From Chitinispirillales bacterium ANBcel5 (GTDB lineage: Bacteria > Fibrobacterota > Chitinivibrionia > Chitinivibrionales > Chitinispirillaceae): a stretch of 64,000 nucleotides of DNA. Below are positions 62,916 through 64,000 of the stretch, piece after piece. The notes beneath the pieces were generated by a model, which was given only the letters and a program-made list of their open reading frames with translations, made no database searches and was not told where the DNA came from. Both the position numbers and the translations under genes were made by a program. Where the stretch lies: NCBI GenBank assembly GCA_029688955.1, contig JARUKZ010000002.1, positions 173,525 through 237,524 on the forward strand. The letters run 5' to 3'. Position 1 is the first letter of the stretch; each line of letters begins with the position of its first letter.

Positions 62916-63776
62916 TCACGTTTGTTTAAAAAGCGGGTCTTTATCAGTTGTAGCAGCTGGTGAAGGCAACGTATGCTCAGTAGGAAACCGTTTGACCACA
63001 TCCTGTATAATAAGCCCCGAAAGCATAAATCCATAGGTGGCGGTGATATGAACAGCAGAGCCGTTTATTTGCTTTTTACTGGAGCACCATTCATGGATAA
63101 ACGCCTCCTCATCCTCTTCACCCCTGATACTTTTTGGACAGAAACACTCCCCTGTTCCGCATCCGCTTTCTATAGCATAAACTGGAAGCACTTCATCACT
63201 CCAAACACATTTAAAGTCGCCCCTGACTCCTCTGCGACGAAGTCTTTTGCGGACAAGCTTTCCTAAACGGCAGCCATAAGAGTCCCAGATCGAGCTTACT
63301 TTAATCCGTGTGGGATCCAGTTTGCAGGAAGCACCAAGAGCACTGTACACCGTTGTTTTGGCTTTAAGGGCCGATTCGAGCAATGTTACCTTACTGGTAA
63401 GACTGTCTATGGCATCAATTACATAATCGTAATCAGAAAGGTTGAAAGATTCGCGTGTATCGTTATCGTAGATTTTTTGGATAGTGGTGATCTGCGCATC
63501 AGCGCTTATCTCCCTGAGACGTCTGGCAAGCTCAGTAACCTTTACACAGCCAAGTGTTTTAGAAGTAGCCTGCACCTGACGGTTTATGTTGGTCACACAG
63601 ACCAGATCTGAGTCCACGATAGTTAGGTTTTTCACCCCGGAACGGATCAGGCCCTCGGCACACCAACTCCCCACACCACCTACCCCAAACAGAATCACCC
63701 GTGTTTTGGCAAGTTGGTTTAAAGTATATGAGCCGGTAAGAAGCTCCATTCTATGAAATGCATGGTTCAGGGACAA
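62916..63776 (-). CDS. tcdA: tRNA threonylcarbamoyladenosine dehydratase (TcdA/CsdL-like)
   Basis: 286 aa. E1-like fold: RVILFGVGGVGSWCAEGLIRSGV (nucleotide loop), IVDSDLVCVTNINRQ, and VIDAIDSLTSKVTLL are close to TcdA. It cyclises t6A37 in tRNA to ct6A. A Cys-rich segment (GCGTGECFCPKS) lies near residue 207. The end AVHITATYGFMLSGLIIQDVVKRF fits the family. It is followed closely by the SPL-like gene. Confidence 0.92.
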   Translation of the reverse strand: MSLNHAFHRMELLTGSYTLNQLAKTRVILFGVGGVGSWCAEGLIRSGVKNLTIVDSDLVCVTNINRQVQATSKTLGCVKVTELARRLREISADAQITTIQKIYDNDTRESFNLSDYDYVIDAIDSLTSKVTLLESALKAKTTVYSALGASCKLDPTRIKVSSIWDSYGCRLGKLVRKRLRRRGVRGDFKCVWSDEVLPVYAIESGCGTGECFCPKSIRGEEDEEAFIHEWCSSKKQINGSAVHITATYGFMLSGLIIQDVVKRFPTEHTLPSPAATTDKDPLFKQT

Positions 63777-64000
63777 TCAAAACTCCTTTAACAACTATTT
63801 AATTAATTGAAGTGTAGCAAAATAATTCAGGCACACCTTTAAAATAATGATGAAAAAGTACGGTCCACCCCTGCGATCTATTTTTACCGGGTAGCCGATT
63901 TAATGAACAGTGCTTAATTTGGGTGCCTTTTTTTAAAAAACCAGGAGCAAAAGGGGGTTAAATGGTCTACAAAGCTACTTATGAATAGAAAACAGAGTTT
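63777..64000. other. intergenic region at the window end
   Basis: No gene seen in 224 bases. AGGCACACC near 63829 and GGGTGCCT near 63921 followed by seven T could pair over an 85-base loop; this may be a small RNA end or chance. Confidence 0.3.

Noticed and set aside
63829..63935. Small RNA at the window end
   Set aside because: The complementary segments are short and 85 bases apart; the region is cut by the window edge.
1..64000. tRNA or rRNA genes, prophage, insertion sequences with transposase
   Set aside because: None were seen on reading the window; no transposase, integrase or phage structural protein is recognisable.

Overview
The window reads as chromosome of a Gram-negative, moderately AT-rich bacterium. 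Envelope genes support this: kdsB (Kdo activation), an LptD/OstA-type protein, several outer-membrane beta-barrels, a CusABC tripartite pump, and a secreted protein with a C-terminal beta-domain like a type IX secretion sorting domain. That mix, together with pseudopilus-type genes, GH57/GH13 glucan enzymes and PEGA/formylglycine-generating-enzyme-like proteins, would fit Fibrobacterota (Chitinispirillia/Chitinivibrionia-like). The taxonomic placement is inference from gene content only. I saw no rRNA, tRNA or CRISPR array.

Layout. 1-14.2 kb (minus strand): a truncated SpoIIE-type phosphatase, rhomboid protease, coaD, rsmD, a pilN/pilM-like pair, a ComEA-like protein, a REC-GAF-HD-GYP regulator, kdsB, an outer-membrane protein, gatC, a PcrA/UvrD helicase, a PilB/GspE ATPase with two c-di-GMP-type N-terminal repeats, and thiL. 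14.2-25 kb (plus): a PfkB kinase, an RRM protein, class I aldolase, the Ku-LigD end-joining pair with a nucleotidyltransferase-diacylglycerol-kinase fusion right behind it, then a small envelope operon (thioredoxin-like lipoprotein, coiled-coil protein, beta-barrel). 25-37.7 kb is mixed: GH57 enzyme, HAD phosphatase, a structured RNA-like leader before a PP-loop thiolase-type protein, lptD and ndk, a PEGA/FGE/CBM-like operon, Trm112, a methyltransferase and an aldo-keto reductase. 37.7-46.6 kb: small membrane protein, pyruvyl-transferase-like protein, flippase, TreY, and a secreted double beta-sandwich protein. 46.9-57.1 kb (minus): a seven-gene run, cysK-metY followed by two Cys-rich periplasmic proteins and cusC-cusB-cusA. 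57.5-64 kb: small membrane proteins, a CDF transporter, a CPBP protease, a HigBA-like toxin-antitoxin locus enclosed by 56-bp direct repeats, an SPL-like radical SAM protein and TcdA.

Functional themes. (1) c-di-GMP and surface machinery: an HD-GYP regulator sits in the same 14 kb as a pilus/secretion ATPase with MshEN-type repeats and pilM/N-like genes. (2) DNA repair: Ku and three-domain LigD. (3) Metal and sulfur: copper/silver efflux placed directly behind cysteine and homocysteine synthesis genes, with a cysK promoter visible. (4) Accessory DNA: the toxin-antitoxin cassette, whose toxin frame is broken at two poly-A tracts. The most notable oddities are the repeat-bracketed TA cassette, the lipid-kinase fusion beside LigD, TreY with Asp in place of the catalytic Glu, and the tetraloop-rich RNA-like leader at 28.2 kb.
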